Shown: positions 17,920-28,033, counted from the stretch's first letter. The stretch is 64,000 bases of DNA from Verrucomicrobiota bacterium (GCA_016222825.1 JACRQF010000010.1:770492-834491); one strand, 5' to 3'. Translations and numbers: made by a program. The notes: a model not told the origin generated them from the letters alone.

Positions 17920-18789
17920 CTATTTCTCCTGCGCCAGGCGAGCCGAATACGCGCGCCACGTCTTCATGGACTCGGCAAGATGCTCTTTCACATCGCCACG
18001 GATGCCGAAGCATTGAAGACCGATGGGGCCTTTGTAGCCAAGCTCCTTCAGCGTCTTCAGCATCCCGCAGACATCGAACGAGCCTCGGCCGAGCGGCTGG
18101 ATGTAGTTCGCCCAGCCGGGCTTCTCGTCGCGCTCGTCGGCGCCGTTGATCGAAACCGCCCAAAGCCTCGGCATGGCTCTTGCCAGCAGCGGCTTGTAAT
18201 CGCGGCTCTTGTCTGCTCGCAGCCAGTGGCAGAGGTTGAACATGCAGCCGACATTCGGCCGGTTCACCTTTTCCGCGACGCGCACAGAGTCCTCGATACG
18301 CTCGACCCAGTCGTTGACGTGCGGGTAGAGCAACAACTGCGCGCCTGATTCGCGCGCGAGGTCGGACATCTCGCGGAGTATCTCCACGGCCCGCGCGTCG
18401 CCCGCGGTGTCCGAAGGCTTCATGCCGCTGATGAGCAGGCAGAACTGGACGCCGCGGCCCTTGATGAGCGCGAGCACGTCCTTGAATTGCGGCTCGTAGG
18501 CGGGCTTGTCCGGCGCGATGTTCACCTTCATCGTGATCTGGAACAGTTTCAGCCCCGCGTCGTCGAGCGTCTTCAACCGCTCGGCGACCTTGTCGAGCCA
18601 GATGTGGCCGACGCCGGCGTAGCCAAGCTCCTTGAGCATGTCGGCCTGCTCCTTGAACGACCGTTTCTTGGCGTCGTGCCAGTCAATGCAGAACGGGAAG
18701 AAGGGGTTCGGCAGCGTGTCGGCGGCGCGAACGGGGCCGGAGGCGAAGATCAGCAGGACGGCGGTGAGGATTCTCGTCAGGTGTTTCAT
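17920..18789 (-). CDS. Secreted sugar-isomerase-like TIM barrel protein (paralogue 2)
   Basis: A 289-residue paralogue of the barrel two genes downstream, of the same length and motif order: NPFFPFCIDWHDA, QADMLKELGYAGVGHIW, LLLYPHVNDWVERIEDSV, NVGCMFNLCHWL, LWAVSINGAD, YIQPLGRGSFDV and IGLQCFGIRGD. It has a signal peptide (MKHLTRILTAVLLIFASGPVRA). As first gene of the minus-strand set its promoter must lie in the 205 bp shared with the divergent GH51 gene. Its stop is 2 bp from the DUF1080 start, and the end of this gene supplies that ribosome-binding site. Substitutions such as CF for HY in the last motif suggest a different substrate or partial loss of function in one copy. Confidence 0.85.
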   Translation of the reverse strand: MKHLTRILTAVLLIFASGPVRAADTLPNPFFPFCIDWHDAKKRSFKEQADMLKELGYAGVGHIWLDKVAERLKTLDDAGLKLFQITMKVNIAPDKPAYEPQFKDVLALIKGRGVQFCLLISGMKPSDTAGDARAVEILREMSDLARESGAQLLLYPHVNDWVERIEDSVRVAEKVNRPNVGCMFNLCHWLRADKSRDYKPLLARAMPRLWAVSINGADERDEKPGWANYIQPLGRGSFDVCGMLKTLKELGYKGPIGLQCFGIRGDVKEHLAESMKTWRAYSARLAQEK

Positions 18790-18994
18790 GGCATTCTCAT
18801 TTCATTCAACGCTGGCAAAAAGCGGGGCGCAGTCTGAACTCCCCCGGAAGCATCGTCAATCCCAAGCTGCGAAGTTGGTCGGCCGCAAAATGGTTGAACT
18901 TGGACGCAATCTGGCGTTGGCGTGCAAAGGCGGCTCCGGTAGTCTGCGGCCAGTTCTGTCGTGTAGGCTGAAGCAATCAAACAGGAGCCGTTTT

Positions 18995-21400
18995 ATGAAG
19001 ACCAACCTCTCCGTCATTTGTTCGTTGCTTGTGTGCGGCGCCGTTCTCAACTGTGGCGCCGAGCAGACCGCAACCTTGACTGTCGAAGCCAGCAAGTCCG
19101 GCCACAAGATCGCCCCGACGCTGTGGGGCATCTTCTTCGAGGATATCAACCTCTCTGCCGACGGCGGCATATATCCCGAGTTGGTGCGCAACCGGTCGTT
19201 TGAGGACTTCGAAAAGGAGTCGCGCGACGACACGGAGGGCGAGAAGAAGAAGGAGTTGCTATTCTGGAGCGTGCGCACCAACGGCAACGCGACAGCCAGC
19301 GTCGCGATTGACGACAGCCAGCCGCTGAATCCGTTCAACCGGCGCAGCCTGCGATGGGACATCAACGGTGCGACGAGCATCGTCAACGAAGGCTACTACG
19401 GGATGGGGATCAAAGCGGGCGCGGATTACCGCCTCTCGCTGGCGGCGCGGGCGACGAATGGTTTCAGCGGCGCGCTGGACGTGACAATCGAGGGACAGTC
19501 GGGCCAGTCGCTGGCGAAGGGGAAGATTGAAGGTATTGGTGGCGGTTGGAAGACGTTCACTCTCGATCTGAAGGCCACAGGGACGGATGCGCAGGCGCGG
19601 TTGGTCATCGGCGCGGCGGGGAAAGGAACGATGTGGCTCGACATGGTGTCGTTGATGCCGAAGGAGACTTGGAAAAACCACGGGTTGCGGCCTGACCTTT
19701 GCGAGATGCTCGCGGCGATGAAGCCGTCGTTCGTGCGTTTCCCCGGCGGGTGCTGGGTCGAAGGCCATGACATGTCGAAGATGTATCAGTGGAAGAACAC
19801 CATCGGCGACATCGCTTGCCGCACGCCGCTCTGGAACATCTGGCATTACAACGCCACGCACGGTCTCGGCTACCACGAGTATCTTCAATTGAGCGAAGAC
19901 CTCGGCGCGGAGCCGCTGTTCTGCATCAACGTCGGCATGTCGCACAAGGAAGTCGTGCCGATGGACCAGATGGGCCAGTGGGTGCAGGACGCGCTCGACG
20001 CCATCGAATACGCCAACGGGCCGACCAACACCGTCTGGGGAGGCCTGCGCGCCAAGAACGGCCACCCCGCGCCGTTCAACATGAAATACATGGAGATCGG
20101 CAACGAGAATGGCGGGCCGGCCTATCACGAGCGCTGGCCGCTGTTCGTGAACGCCATCAAGGCGAAGTATCCGCAGATGCAGCTCATCGCCAACGTCTGG
20201 GGCGGCTATCCCTCGAACTCGCCGCCCGCGATCATTGACGAGCATTACTACAACGTGCCGGAGTTCTTCATGGCGCAGGCCGGCAAATACGACAAATACG
20301 ATCGCAAGGGGCCGAAGGTCTTCGTCGGCGAATACGCCGTCACGCGCGACTGCGGTCTCGGCAACCTCCGCGGCGCCGTCGGCGAGGCGGCGTTCATGAC
20401 CGGCATGGAGCGCAACTCCGACGTGGTCATCATGGCCAGCTACGCGCCGCTGTTCTGCAACGCGAACCACAAACGCTGGCCCATCAACCTCATCAACTTC
20501 GACAGCGCCCGCGCGTTCGGCCTGCCGGGCTACTACGTGCAGAAGCTCTTCAGCGAGCATCGCGGCGACGTCACCGTGCCGCTCGACGTGAAATCGCCCG
20601 CGATGGACCAGCCCGGCCGCGCCGGCAACGTCGGCGTCGGCACATGGGCCACGCAGGCGGAGTTCAAGGACATCAAGGTGACGGCCAAGGACGGCCGCGT
20701 GCTCTTCGCGAGCGACTTCAGCAAGAACCACCGTGGTTGGAAACTTAACGGCGGCAAGTGGGAGGTCGCCGACGGCGCGCTGCGCCAGACCAGCCGCGAC
20801 ACCGGTGTCCATGCGATGATCGGCGAGAAGAACTGGCGGGACTACACGTTCACGCTCAAAGCCCGCAAGCTCGGTGGCGCGGAGGGTTTCCTGATCCCGT
20901 TCCAGGTCCAGCGCGACAAGGACAAGAGCTGGTGGAACCTCGGCGGCTGGGGCAACAAGGAGCACGGCCTCGAAGTGCCCGGCATCCACGCCGACCACGT
21001 CCCCGGCAAGATCGAGACGGGCCGCTGGTATGACATCAAGATCGAGTGCCTCGGCCCGCGCGTCCGCTGTTACCTCGACGGCAAGCTCATCCACGACGTG
21101 AAACGCGAGCCGTTGCAGTCCCTCTACGCCAGCGCCAGCCGCGTGAAGAAGACCGGCGAACTCATCCTCAAGGTCGTCAACGGCAACTCCCAGCCGCTCG
21201 CCACCGACATCAGCCTCAAAGGCTTGGCGAAGGTGAAAACCGCCACCGCCATCGTCTTGACCTCCGCGAGTGCCGAAGACGAGAACACGCTGGATGAGCC
21301 GACGAAGGTCGTGCCGAAGACCGAAACGCTCAATATCTCCGGCCCGTCGTTCCGCCACACCTTCCCCGGCAACTCGGTGACGGTGTTGCGGCTGAAGTGA
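18995..21400 (+). CDS. Secreted GH51 alpha-L-arabinofuranosidase with inserted concanavalin-like domain
   Basis: Releases terminal alpha-L-arabinofuranose from arabinan or arabinoxylan; exported by a signal peptide (MKTNLSVICSLLVCGAVLNC; the Cys may make it a lipoprotein). The N-terminal part has IAPTLWGIFFEDINLSADGG and a CBM-like sandwich. The GH51 barrel follows with FVRFPGGCWVEG, acid/base Glu in EIGNEN (E371) and nucleophile Glu in VGEYAV (E446). After the barrel a DUF1080/LamG-like domain (about 560-720) is inserted before the C-terminal sandwich ending in HTFPGNSVTVLRLK. CAGGAG precedes the ATG; an upstream in-frame extension reads across the divergent promoter and was dropped. First gene of the glycan locus. 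Its last 90 bases are echoed at 40190-40281. Confidence 0.93.
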   Translation: MKTNLSVICSLLVCGAVLNCGAEQTATLTVEASKSGHKIAPTLWGIFFEDINLSADGGIYPELVRNRSFEDFEKESRDDTEGEKKKELLFWSVRTNGNATASVAIDDSQPLNPFNRRSLRWDINGATSIVNEGYYGMGIKAGADYRLSLAARATNGFSGALDVTIEGQSGQSLAKGKIEGIGGGWKTFTLDLKATGTDAQARLVIGAAGKGTMWLDMVSLMPKETWKNHGLRPDLCEMLAAMKPSFVRFPGGCWVEGHDMSKMYQWKNTIGDIACRTPLWNIWHYNATHGLGYHEYLQLSEDLGAEPLFCINVGMSHKEVVPMDQMGQWVQDALDAIEYANGPTNTVWGGLRAKNGHPAPFNMKYMEIGNENGGPAYHERWPLFVNAIKAKYPQMQLIANVWGGYPSNSPPAIIDEHYYNVPEFFMAQAGKYDKYDRKGPKVFVGEYAVTRDCGLGNLRGAVGEAAFMTGMERNSDVVIMASYAPLFCNANHKRWPINLINFDSARAFGLPGYYVQKLFSEHRGDVTVPLDVKSPAMDQPGRAGNVGVGTWATQAEFKDIKVTAKDGRVLFASDFSKNHRGWKLNGGKWEVADGALRQTSRDTGVHAMIGEKNWRDYTFTLKARKLGGAEGFLIPFQVQRDKDKSWWNLGGWGNKEHGLEVPGIHADHVPGKIETGRWYDIKIECLGPRVRCYLDGKLIHDVKREPLQSLYASASRVKKTGELILKVVNGNSQPLATDISLKGLAKVKTATAIVLTSASAEDENTLDEPTKVVPKTETLNISGPSFRHTFPGNSVTVLRLK

Positions 21401-21418
21401 ACCGCGCAAAGGCAAGCG

Positions 21419-24400
21419 ATGGTCAGAATATTGTTGGCTTGTGCCCTCGCAGGCGGTGCCTTTGCCTCCGCAGAAGCATCCCGCGTCGAATTTGCGGGCG
21501 ACTTCGCGCCAGCGGCAGACTGGGTAAAACCCTCGGAGAAGCCGTTTCGGGCTGAGGTCTGCCTCAACGGCGCGTGGCAGTTTCAGCCCGTGGCGGTGCC
21601 AGACGGCTTCAAACGCGGCAGCGGAGAGCCGCCTCAATTGCCAATGCCGAAGAGCGATGGTTGGGAAACGACGCCCATCAAGATTCCGTCGCCGTGGAAC
21701 GTGAACACGTGGGGTGGCGGGCGGAATGTCGGCACGGGGACAGAGCGGCCGTTCTGGCCGGACTCGGTTTATTTCCCCAGCTATCCCGCCGCGTGGGACA
21801 AGGCTGAAATGGGCTGGCTGCGGCGCACGTTCCGCGTGCCGGCGGACTGGGGAAAGCGGCGCGTCGTGTTGCATTTCGAGGCGGTGGCGGGCGACTGCCA
21901 AGTGCTCGTGAACGGCCAGCCTGCCGGGACGCACTTCGACAAGTATCTGCCGTTCGAGTTGGACATCACGCGGCTCGTGCGGCGCGACGGCGACAACGAG
22001 TTGCTCGTCGGCGTCCGCGCGCACGCGCTGTTCAACAAACAGAGCCAGCGTTACCCGAAGATGCGCGCGCCGTATCCGTGCGGCTCGATGACCGACCGAC
22101 TCGTGGGCATCTGGCAGGATGTGTTCCTGCTCGGCCTGCCGCCGGTGCGCGTCGCGGACGTGTTCGTGAAGCCGCTCGTGGACAAGGACACGCTGGAACT
22201 CGAAATCACCGTCCGCAACGACAGCGAACGCGAGCAAGCCGTGGCCGTCGGCGGCGAAATCAGTCCAGCCTTCGCGTTGACTGGCGGGAGCGTCACAGTT
22301 CCTGCTGGCGCCACGGCAAAGCTCACGCTGCGCGAGCGCGTCAACGGCCGGCTCAAGCTCTGGGCGCCGGCCTCGCCGAATCTCTACGCGGCGGTGCTGT
22401 CAGTGAAGCAAGGCGAGCGCGTCGTGGACAGCCACTTTACGCGGTTCGGCTGGCGGCAGTTTGCGATTCGAGGGAACGAGTTGTTGCTCAACGGCCAACC
22501 CATCAAACTCACCGGCGACTTCTTGCATCCATTCGGGCCGTTCGTGCTGTCGCGCAGCTATGTGCAGGCGTGGTATCGGCTTATTCAGGACTTCGGCGGC
22601 AACTCCGTCCGCCCACACGCCCAGCCGCATCCGCGCCATTACCTCGAACTCGCCGACGAAATGGGCCTCGTCGCGCTCGACGAGACGGCGATTTTCGGCA
22701 GCGCGATCTCGCTGAACTTCGAGGAGCCGATGGCGTGGCAACGGTTCGCCGAGCACTACGACGGGCTGGTGTTGCGCGACCGCAATCATCCGAGCGTGCT
22801 CGGCTGGAGTTTCGGCAACGAGCTGTTCGCCATCTTCGACCATAACAACGTTCCGAAGGAGGTCGCCGACGGCTGGTATCGGCAACTGGCCGAACTCGGC
22901 GCGCGCGGCCGGCGGCTCGACCCGACGCGCGACTGGATTTCGTGCGACGGCGACGAAGACCTGCGCGGCATGCTGCCAGTCTGGAGCAAGCACTTCGGCC
23001 ACGGCACGCCGCTCGACAGGCTGCCAAGCATCAACAAGCCGCTGATGGTCGGCGAATCCGGTGGCACCTATTACGCGCGCCCGAAGCAGATGGCGGAGTT
23101 CAACGGCGCGCGCGCCTACGAGAGCTACGTCGGCCGCAACGAGGCGCTGGCGATTGATGTCTATGACAACATCGTCCGCATGGCGCTCCCGCGGCTCTCT
23201 TACTTCTCCGCCAGCGAGACGGCATGGTTCGGCGTCGAGCATCTGAACTTCGGCTACCGAGACTTCACGCGCCTGCCCGGCAAAGAGGACGGCGTGTTCT
23301 TCACGAAGCCGTTTGAGGAGGGTAAGCCCGGCATCCAGCCGGAGCGCCTGCCGCCGTATGTCGCCGCGCTCAATCCCGGTTGGGATCCGTCGCTGCCGCT
23401 CTACAAGCCGCTGGCGATGTTCGACGCGCAGAAGGCCGCGTTGGCCAAAGGTGGCCCTCAGCCGTCGCCGTGGAGTCAGCGGACACAAACGCCGCCGCGT
23501 CCCGCTGCGCCTGCGCCGACCATCGAGAAAGTCGGTTTCATCGGCGACCGCAACGGTCTGCTCGCTAAGCGACTCAGAGCGCTCGGCGTGCCGCTGGCAG
23601 AAGGCGCGCAGGCGTTCAACATCGCAGACGGTGTCGCCCCAGCCGAAGACACCCCTGGCACAACGCTTGTCATGCTCAGCGGCGCGAACTCTTCAAAGCT
23701 TCAACCCTTCAACTGCTCCCTCACCGACCGCTCCGCCACGGCGCTCGTGCCGGATGCCGCGCATTCGTGGACCGCGCCGTTCGCGCTGCCGGACCTCTAC
23801 TTTGCGGAGGACGGCCCCGACCGCTTCATCATGCGCCAGGGCATCGCGGGGCCGGTCGCGGAACGCGGGCGAGTGTTGCTGCGCGCGAGCGACACGGATT
23901 GGTCGTTGTTCAACGAAGCGCCGGAACACGCCAAGTGCGCCGCCGTCGTGCTGCACGAGCATCTCGTCAAACCCTCCGGCGCGGCACTCGTCGAGACCGT
24001 CCACGGCAAAGGCAAGCTGCTGCTCTGCTCGCTCGACTGGCGCGTGGCGTCCCGGCCGGCAAACACGTTCTGGCGTCGCCTGCTCACCAACGCCGGCATC
24101 AAGCTCGGCGAACCCGCCGATGCGAACGTTGCCGCGTTCGACGAGCATGGTGCGCTCCTCAACGCGCTGTCCATCGGCCGGTTTCCCGCCGCGAGCGTCG
24201 AGACCGCGTTGAACACCGACTTCATCGGCGAGGCGCGCAATCGCGGAACCGAACCCTCCGGGAAGTTCCGTTGGCAAACCGTCAACAGCCCCAGCCGCGA
24301 CCGGTTCGTCTTGCAGCAACTCAAGCAAACCGGCCCGAAGTCGGGCGCGTTTGCGGTCTATTTCAGTTGCTGGGTGCGCAGCCCGCGCGCGCTGGATGAC

Positions 24401-24721
24401 CTGCTGGCGGACGGTCCCGACGCGCCGCAGTGCACGACGTTCTGCTACGCCTCCGAGAAATGCCGGCTGTTCCTCAACGGTCGCGAAGTCCCGTCCGCGC
24501 GCCAGGAGCCGGCCGATTACCGCACGCGCTACCAGTTCGAGCGTCTGCCGCTCAAGAAAGGCTGGAATCATCTCCTGTTCAAAGTCGCCTCCAGCGAACT
24601 CGGCGGCGAGCATCCCGCGACGCTCGCCGTGCGGATGACCTCAAACAACGCCGAGTATTTCCGCCAGCTCGAGTCCGCCGTTGAAATGGCGACGGGCAAA
24701 CTTGGAAGAAAAGGACCATGA
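21419..24721 (+). CDS. Secreted GH2-type glycoside hydrolase
   Basis: A 1100-residue GH2 enzyme (beta-galactosidase or beta-glucuronidase type). Order: signal peptide, jelly-roll sugar-binding domain (LNGAWQFQPV, IKIPSPWNV, WLRRTFRVP), Ig-like domain, then the TIM barrel with TRFGWRQFAIRGNELLLNGQ. Acid/base Glu is in SFGNELF (E468) and the likely nucleophile Glu is in MVGESGG (E546). The last 400 residues form an uncharacterised extension with a late galactose-binding-like domain (CRLFLNGREVP, KKGWNHLLFKV). Within it, SSKLQPFN is encoded by a TTCAA octamer repeat. AAAGG precedes the ATG, 18 bp after GH51. Substrate specificity cannot be read from sequence; beta-galactose or uronic acid in arabinogalactan or pectin fits the neighbours. 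Confidence 0.9.
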   Translation: MVRILLACALAGGAFASAEASRVEFAGDFAPAADWVKPSEKPFRAEVCLNGAWQFQPVAVPDGFKRGSGEPPQLPMPKSDGWETTPIKIPSPWNVNTWGGGRNVGTGTERPFWPDSVYFPSYPAAWDKAEMGWLRRTFRVPADWGKRRVVLHFEAVAGDCQVLVNGQPAGTHFDKYLPFELDITRLVRRDGDNELLVGVRAHALFNKQSQRYPKMRAPYPCGSMTDRLVGIWQDVFLLGLPPVRVADVFVKPLVDKDTLELEITVRNDSEREQAVAVGGEISPAFALTGGSVTVPAGATAKLTLRERVNGRLKLWAPASPNLYAAVLSVKQGERVVDSHFTRFGWRQFAIRGNELLLNGQPIKLTGDFLHPFGPFVLSRSYVQAWYRLIQDFGGNSVRPHAQPHPRHYLELADEMGLVALDETAIFGSAISLNFEEPMAWQRFAEHYDGLVLRDRNHPSVLGWSFGNELFAIFDHNNVPKEVADGWYRQLAELGARGRRLDPTRDWISCDGDEDLRGMLPVWSKHFGHGTPLDRLPSINKPLMVGESGGTYYARPKQMAEFNGARAYESYVGRNEALAIDVYDNIVRMALPRLSYFSASETAWFGVEHLNFGYRDFTRLPGKEDGVFFTKPFEEGKPGIQPERLPPYVAALNPGWDPSLPLYKPLAMFDAQKAALAKGGPQPSPWSQRTQTPPRPAAPAPTIEKVGFIGDRNGLLAKRLRALGVPLAEGAQAFNIADGVAPAEDTPGTTLVMLSGANSSKLQPFNCSLTDRSATALVPDAAHSWTAPFALPDLYFAEDGPDRFIMRQGIAGPVAERGRVLLRASDTDWSLFNEAPEHAKCAAVVLHEHLVKPSGAALVETVHGKGKLLLCSLDWRVASRPANTFWRRLLTNAGIKLGEPADANVAAFDEHGALLNALSIGRFPAASVETALNTDFIGEARNRGTEPSGKFRWQTVNSPSRDRFVLQQLKQTGPKSGAFAVYFSCWVRSPRALDDLLADGPDAPQCTTFCYASEKCRLFLNGREVPSARQEPADYRTRYQFERLPLKKGWNHLLFKVASSELGGEHPATLAVRMTSNNAEYFRQLESAVEMATGKLGRKGP
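23692..23712 (+). repeat. TTCAA period-8 repeat inside the GH2 coding sequence
   Basis: TTCAA begins at 23692, 23700 and 23708, an exact 8-bp period. It encodes the SSKLQPFN segment, which interrupts an otherwise GC-rich stretch of the C-terminal extension. It looks like a short intergenic-type octamer array tolerated in frame. Confidence 0.55.
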
Positions 24722-27700
24722 CCCACGCGCAGAGACGACTCGGACTGTTTCAACTTGCGCTGCTTTCAACTTTACTGTTCGCGGCGTTCACGTTGGCCAC
24801 CGCCGCCGACAGCGGGCTGAACCTTGCCTTGTTCGCGACGCCGGCCACGTCCTTCGTGTCGCCGCACGAGAAGCTCGATGCCATCAACGACGGCTCTGAG
24901 CCGGGTGGCGTGAACGACAAGAGCCACGGTTGCTACGGCAATTTTCCGAAGAAGGGCACGCAGTGGGTCGAGCTGGCTTGGGAACAGCCAGTCTGCACGC
25001 GAAAGGTGGATGTGTATTGGTGGGACGACAGCCACGGCGTGCGCCTGCCAGTGGCGGCGCGGCTGCTTTACTGGGACGGAAAAGAGTTCGCGCCGGTCAA
25101 AGGTGACACCGCGCTCGGCGTGGTCGGCGGACGCTGGAACACCGCCACGTTCGCCGAGGTGAAGACAACGAAACTGCGGCTCGAGTTCGATTCGCAGCCG
25201 AAGTTCTCCACCGGCATCATCGAGTGGAAGGTTCATGATTCCGGCAACTCACCGAAGCTCGCGCCGCGCGTGACAGCCGGTGCCAATCGGACGGTTGTGC
25301 TCCCCGCGAGGGTCCGGTTGCAGGGGTCTGTTCGCGGTGCGGTTGAATCAGTCGAATGGAGCAAGCAGTCCGGGCCGGGGAACGTGACCTTTTCCAATGC
25401 GAAGGCGTTGGCGACCTCGGCGGCTTTCTCAAAACCCGGTGATTACGTGCTGAATCTCGTTGGCATCAACGGCGGCCAGTCGGCATCCGACACGCTGAGC
25501 GTCCACGTGGAGCCGATGGCTTTTGCGGGCGCGGCGGCAACTGCCGAGATCCCGCCGCTGGCAACGCTGGCGGTCAAGAACGCCGCGCCTGTCCGCGCCG
25601 AGCCGTTCGACCTCGCCGATGTGCGGTTGCTGGAGAGTCCGTTCAAGCAGGCGAGGGAAACGGATCGCGCTTATCTGCTCGAACTCGAGCCGATGCGGTT
25701 CCTGGCGTTCTTCCAGAAGCACGCCGGTCTACTGGAAGGAGACGTCTTCCTCGGCTGGGAGCCGAAGGGGCTGGGTGGCGGCCCCGCGAAGGCGATGATT
25801 GGCCACTATCTTTCGGCCTGTTCGTCCATGTATCGCGCGACGGGCGACCCGAAGCTCGCGGAACGCGTCAACATGCTGGTGGCCGGATTGGCAAAGTGCC
25901 AACAGGTTTCCGGCAACGCTGGATTGCTGGTCTCGAATGCCGAAAAGAAAGCCTTCGAAGAGTGGGCGGCTGGCAACCTGCGCGCCGAGGGCAACCGGCT
26001 CAATGGCATCGGCATTCCCTGGTATGACACGAGCAAGCTCTACAACGGGCTGTTCGACGCCTACCACTTGTGCGGGAACAAACAGTCGCGCGAGGTTCTC
26101 GTGCGGCTGGCCGATTGGTGCGCCAGCGTGGTTGGCAAATTTGACGACGCCCAATTGCAGCAGATGCTCGCGGCCGAACACGGCGATATCGCCGACGCGC
26201 TCGCCAACGTCTATGCGATGACCGGCGAGCCGCGCCATCTTGCGCTGGCGAAGAAGTTCCGCCACGACTCGGTCTTCGCGCCGATTGCGGTCGGCACCGA
26301 CTGCCTCGACATGATGCACGCGAACACGCAGATTCCGAAGTTCCGCGGCTATCAACGCACGCACGAACTTACCGGCGAGGCCTATTGGGGAAACGCCGCG
26401 AGCAACTTCTGGCGGTTCGTGGCGCTGGAGCGTTCCTACGCCAACGGCGGGAACAGTTATCACGAGCACTTCCATCCACGCGACAAGTTCGAGGAAGCGA
26501 TGCGCGTCACGCCGGGTCCGGAGACCTGCAACACCTACAACATGCTCCGGCTCACGCACCATCTCTTCACGGAAACGGGCGACGCCACGAAGCTGGATTA
26601 CTACGAGCGCGCGCTCTACAACCAGATTCTGCCGTCGCAGCATCCGCGCGGCGGGTTCACCTATTATCAAGGCGTGTTGCCCGGCGCCTACCGGACCTAC
26701 TCGGACCGCGAATACATCTTCTGGTGCTGTGTGGGCACCGGCATGCAGAACCACGGCCTTTACGGCGAGGCGATCTACGCGCACCAGGGCGACCGCCTGC
26801 TGGTCAATCTCTTCATCCCGTCCGAGCTGAACTGGCATGAGCAGGGTGCGCGCATCACGCAGACGACTGCCTTCCCGGATGAACCGCGCACCAAGCTGCA
26901 GATGAAACTTTCCGTGCCGAAGCAGTTCACCGTGGCGGTGCGACATCCGGCGTGGATCGCGCCCGGCCAACTCAAACTCGCGGTGAACGGCCAGCCGGTC
27001 CCGGCGAAGAGCCGTCCCGGCAGCTACGCCGACGTGACGCGCGAGTGGAAGGACGGCGACGTGTTGAGCGTCGAGTTGCCGATGAATCTCCGCACCGAGA
27101 TGCTTCCTAACAGCACGTCCTACGTCGCCGTGTTCTACGGACCCATTCTGTTGGCCGCGAAGCTCGGCCGCGAGGGGTTGGCGGACGAGGATTTCCGTGG
27201 CGTCGCGGCGATGCCCGCAAAGAACAAGCTCCCAGCGGCGAAACTGCCAACGATCGTCGTGCCGGTGGCCGAGATTGCCGCGCATATCGAGAAGGCGGCC
27301 GGCGATGCGCTCCAGTTCAAGACGCGCGACCTTTGCAGGCCGGTGGACGCTACGCTCGTGCCGGTCAACCGGATTTACGACGAGCGGTATTCCGCGTATT
27401 TCCGCCTGACCTCCCATGAGACGTGGGAGCAGGACAAGGCTCGCTGGACCGCCGAGGAACAGCGCGAGCGCGAACTGGAGTCGCTGACCGTGGACGAAGT
27501 GCGCGTCGGCGAACAGCAGCCCGAAGTGGACCACATGATGCAGAGTCTCCGCAGCCAGGCGAGCCGGCCCGGCCAGCGTCCCGACATCGGCCGACTCTGG
27601 CGCGAGGCCGTCAACGGCGGCTGGTTCTCCTACGAGATGAAAGTGGACCCGAACAAACCGATGGCGTTGCTCTGCACCTACTGGGGCGGAGACAACGGCC

Positions 27701-27903
27701 CGCGCGGCTTCAACGTGCTGGTGAACGACAAAGTCATCGCCACCGAAGGCATCGTTGGAAGCGCCGGCGAGTTCGTGCAGAGGCTCTACGCGATTCCGGC
27801 CGAACCGACGCGAGGCAAGAGCGTGATCCGGGTGAAGTTCCTCGCGCACGGAGGCAAGCTGACCGCGAAGGTTTTCGATTGCCGGACGTTAATCGGGAAA
27901 TGA
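24718..27903 (+). CDS. Secreted GH127-family beta-L-arabinofuranosidase with N-terminal binding domains
   Basis: A 1061-residue enzyme predicted to remove beta-L-arabinofuranose. The ATG overlaps the GH2 stop (ATGA). A signal peptide is followed by an F5/8-type sugar-binding domain (about 35-180), an Ig-like domain (about 185-265), then the (alpha/alpha)6 GH127 catalytic domain from PFDLADVRLLESPFKQA. The metal/thiol active site of the family is present: Glu and Cys in PETC (E602, C604) and the double Cys in FWCCVGTG (C670, C671). Further C-terminal sandwich domains follow, ending in a family-typical tail (MALLCTYWGGDNGPRGFNVLV). A second, differently built GH127 lies at the end of the locus. 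GH146 is an alternative family label, as the two share this fold and site. Confidence 0.9.
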   Translation: MTHAQRRLGLFQLALLSTLLFAAFTLATAADSGLNLALFATPATSFVSPHEKLDAINDGSEPGGVNDKSHGCYGNFPKKGTQWVELAWEQPVCTRKVDVYWWDDSHGVRLPVAARLLYWDGKEFAPVKGDTALGVVGGRWNTATFAEVKTTKLRLEFDSQPKFSTGIIEWKVHDSGNSPKLAPRVTAGANRTVVLPARVRLQGSVRGAVESVEWSKQSGPGNVTFSNAKALATSAAFSKPGDYVLNLVGINGGQSASDTLSVHVEPMAFAGAAATAEIPPLATLAVKNAAPVRAEPFDLADVRLLESPFKQARETDRAYLLELEPMRFLAFFQKHAGLLEGDVFLGWEPKGLGGGPAKAMIGHYLSACSSMYRATGDPKLAERVNMLVAGLAKCQQVSGNAGLLVSNAEKKAFEEWAAGNLRAEGNRLNGIGIPWYDTSKLYNGLFDAYHLCGNKQSREVLVRLADWCASVVGKFDDAQLQQMLAAEHGDIADALANVYAMTGEPRHLALAKKFRHDSVFAPIAVGTDCLDMMHANTQIPKFRGYQRTHELTGEAYWGNAASNFWRFVALERSYANGGNSYHEHFHPRDKFEEAMRVTPGPETCNTYNMLRLTHHLFTETGDATKLDYYERALYNQILPSQHPRGGFTYYQGVLPGAYRTYSDREYIFWCCVGTGMQNHGLYGEAIYAHQGDRLLVNLFIPSELNWHEQGARITQTTAFPDEPRTKLQMKLSVPKQFTVAVRHPAWIAPGQLKLAVNGQPVPAKSRPGSYADVTREWKDGDVLSVELPMNLRTEMLPNSTSYVAVFYGPILLAAKLGREGLADEDFRGVAAMPAKNKLPAAKLPTIVVPVAEIAAHIEKAAGDALQFKTRDLCRPVDATLVPVNRIYDERYSAYFRLTSHETWEQDKARWTAEEQRERELESLTVDEVRVGEQQPEVDHMMQSLRSQASRPGQRPDIGRLWREAVNGGWFSYEMKVDPNKPMALLCTYWGGDNGPRGFNVLVNDKVIATEGIVGSAGEFVQRLYAIPAEPTRGKSVIRVKFLAHGGKLTAKVFDCRTLIGK

Positions 27904-28033
27904 TCCGTAAACATCCAACAACGCAGTTGCTGGCGTTAGGTCAAGAATCGGCATGTAATAGTCAAGGATAGCCATTTTATGTGGCACGAGCGCAGGGCAG
28001 TATTCACCAACAACCGATGAAAGACACACTGCC

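Noticed and set aside
19259..22237. 992-codon minus-strand open frame opposite GH51 and GH2
   Set aside because: It spans two clear plus-strand glycosidases and has no domain. Long antisense frames are expected in DNA with strong GC3 bias.
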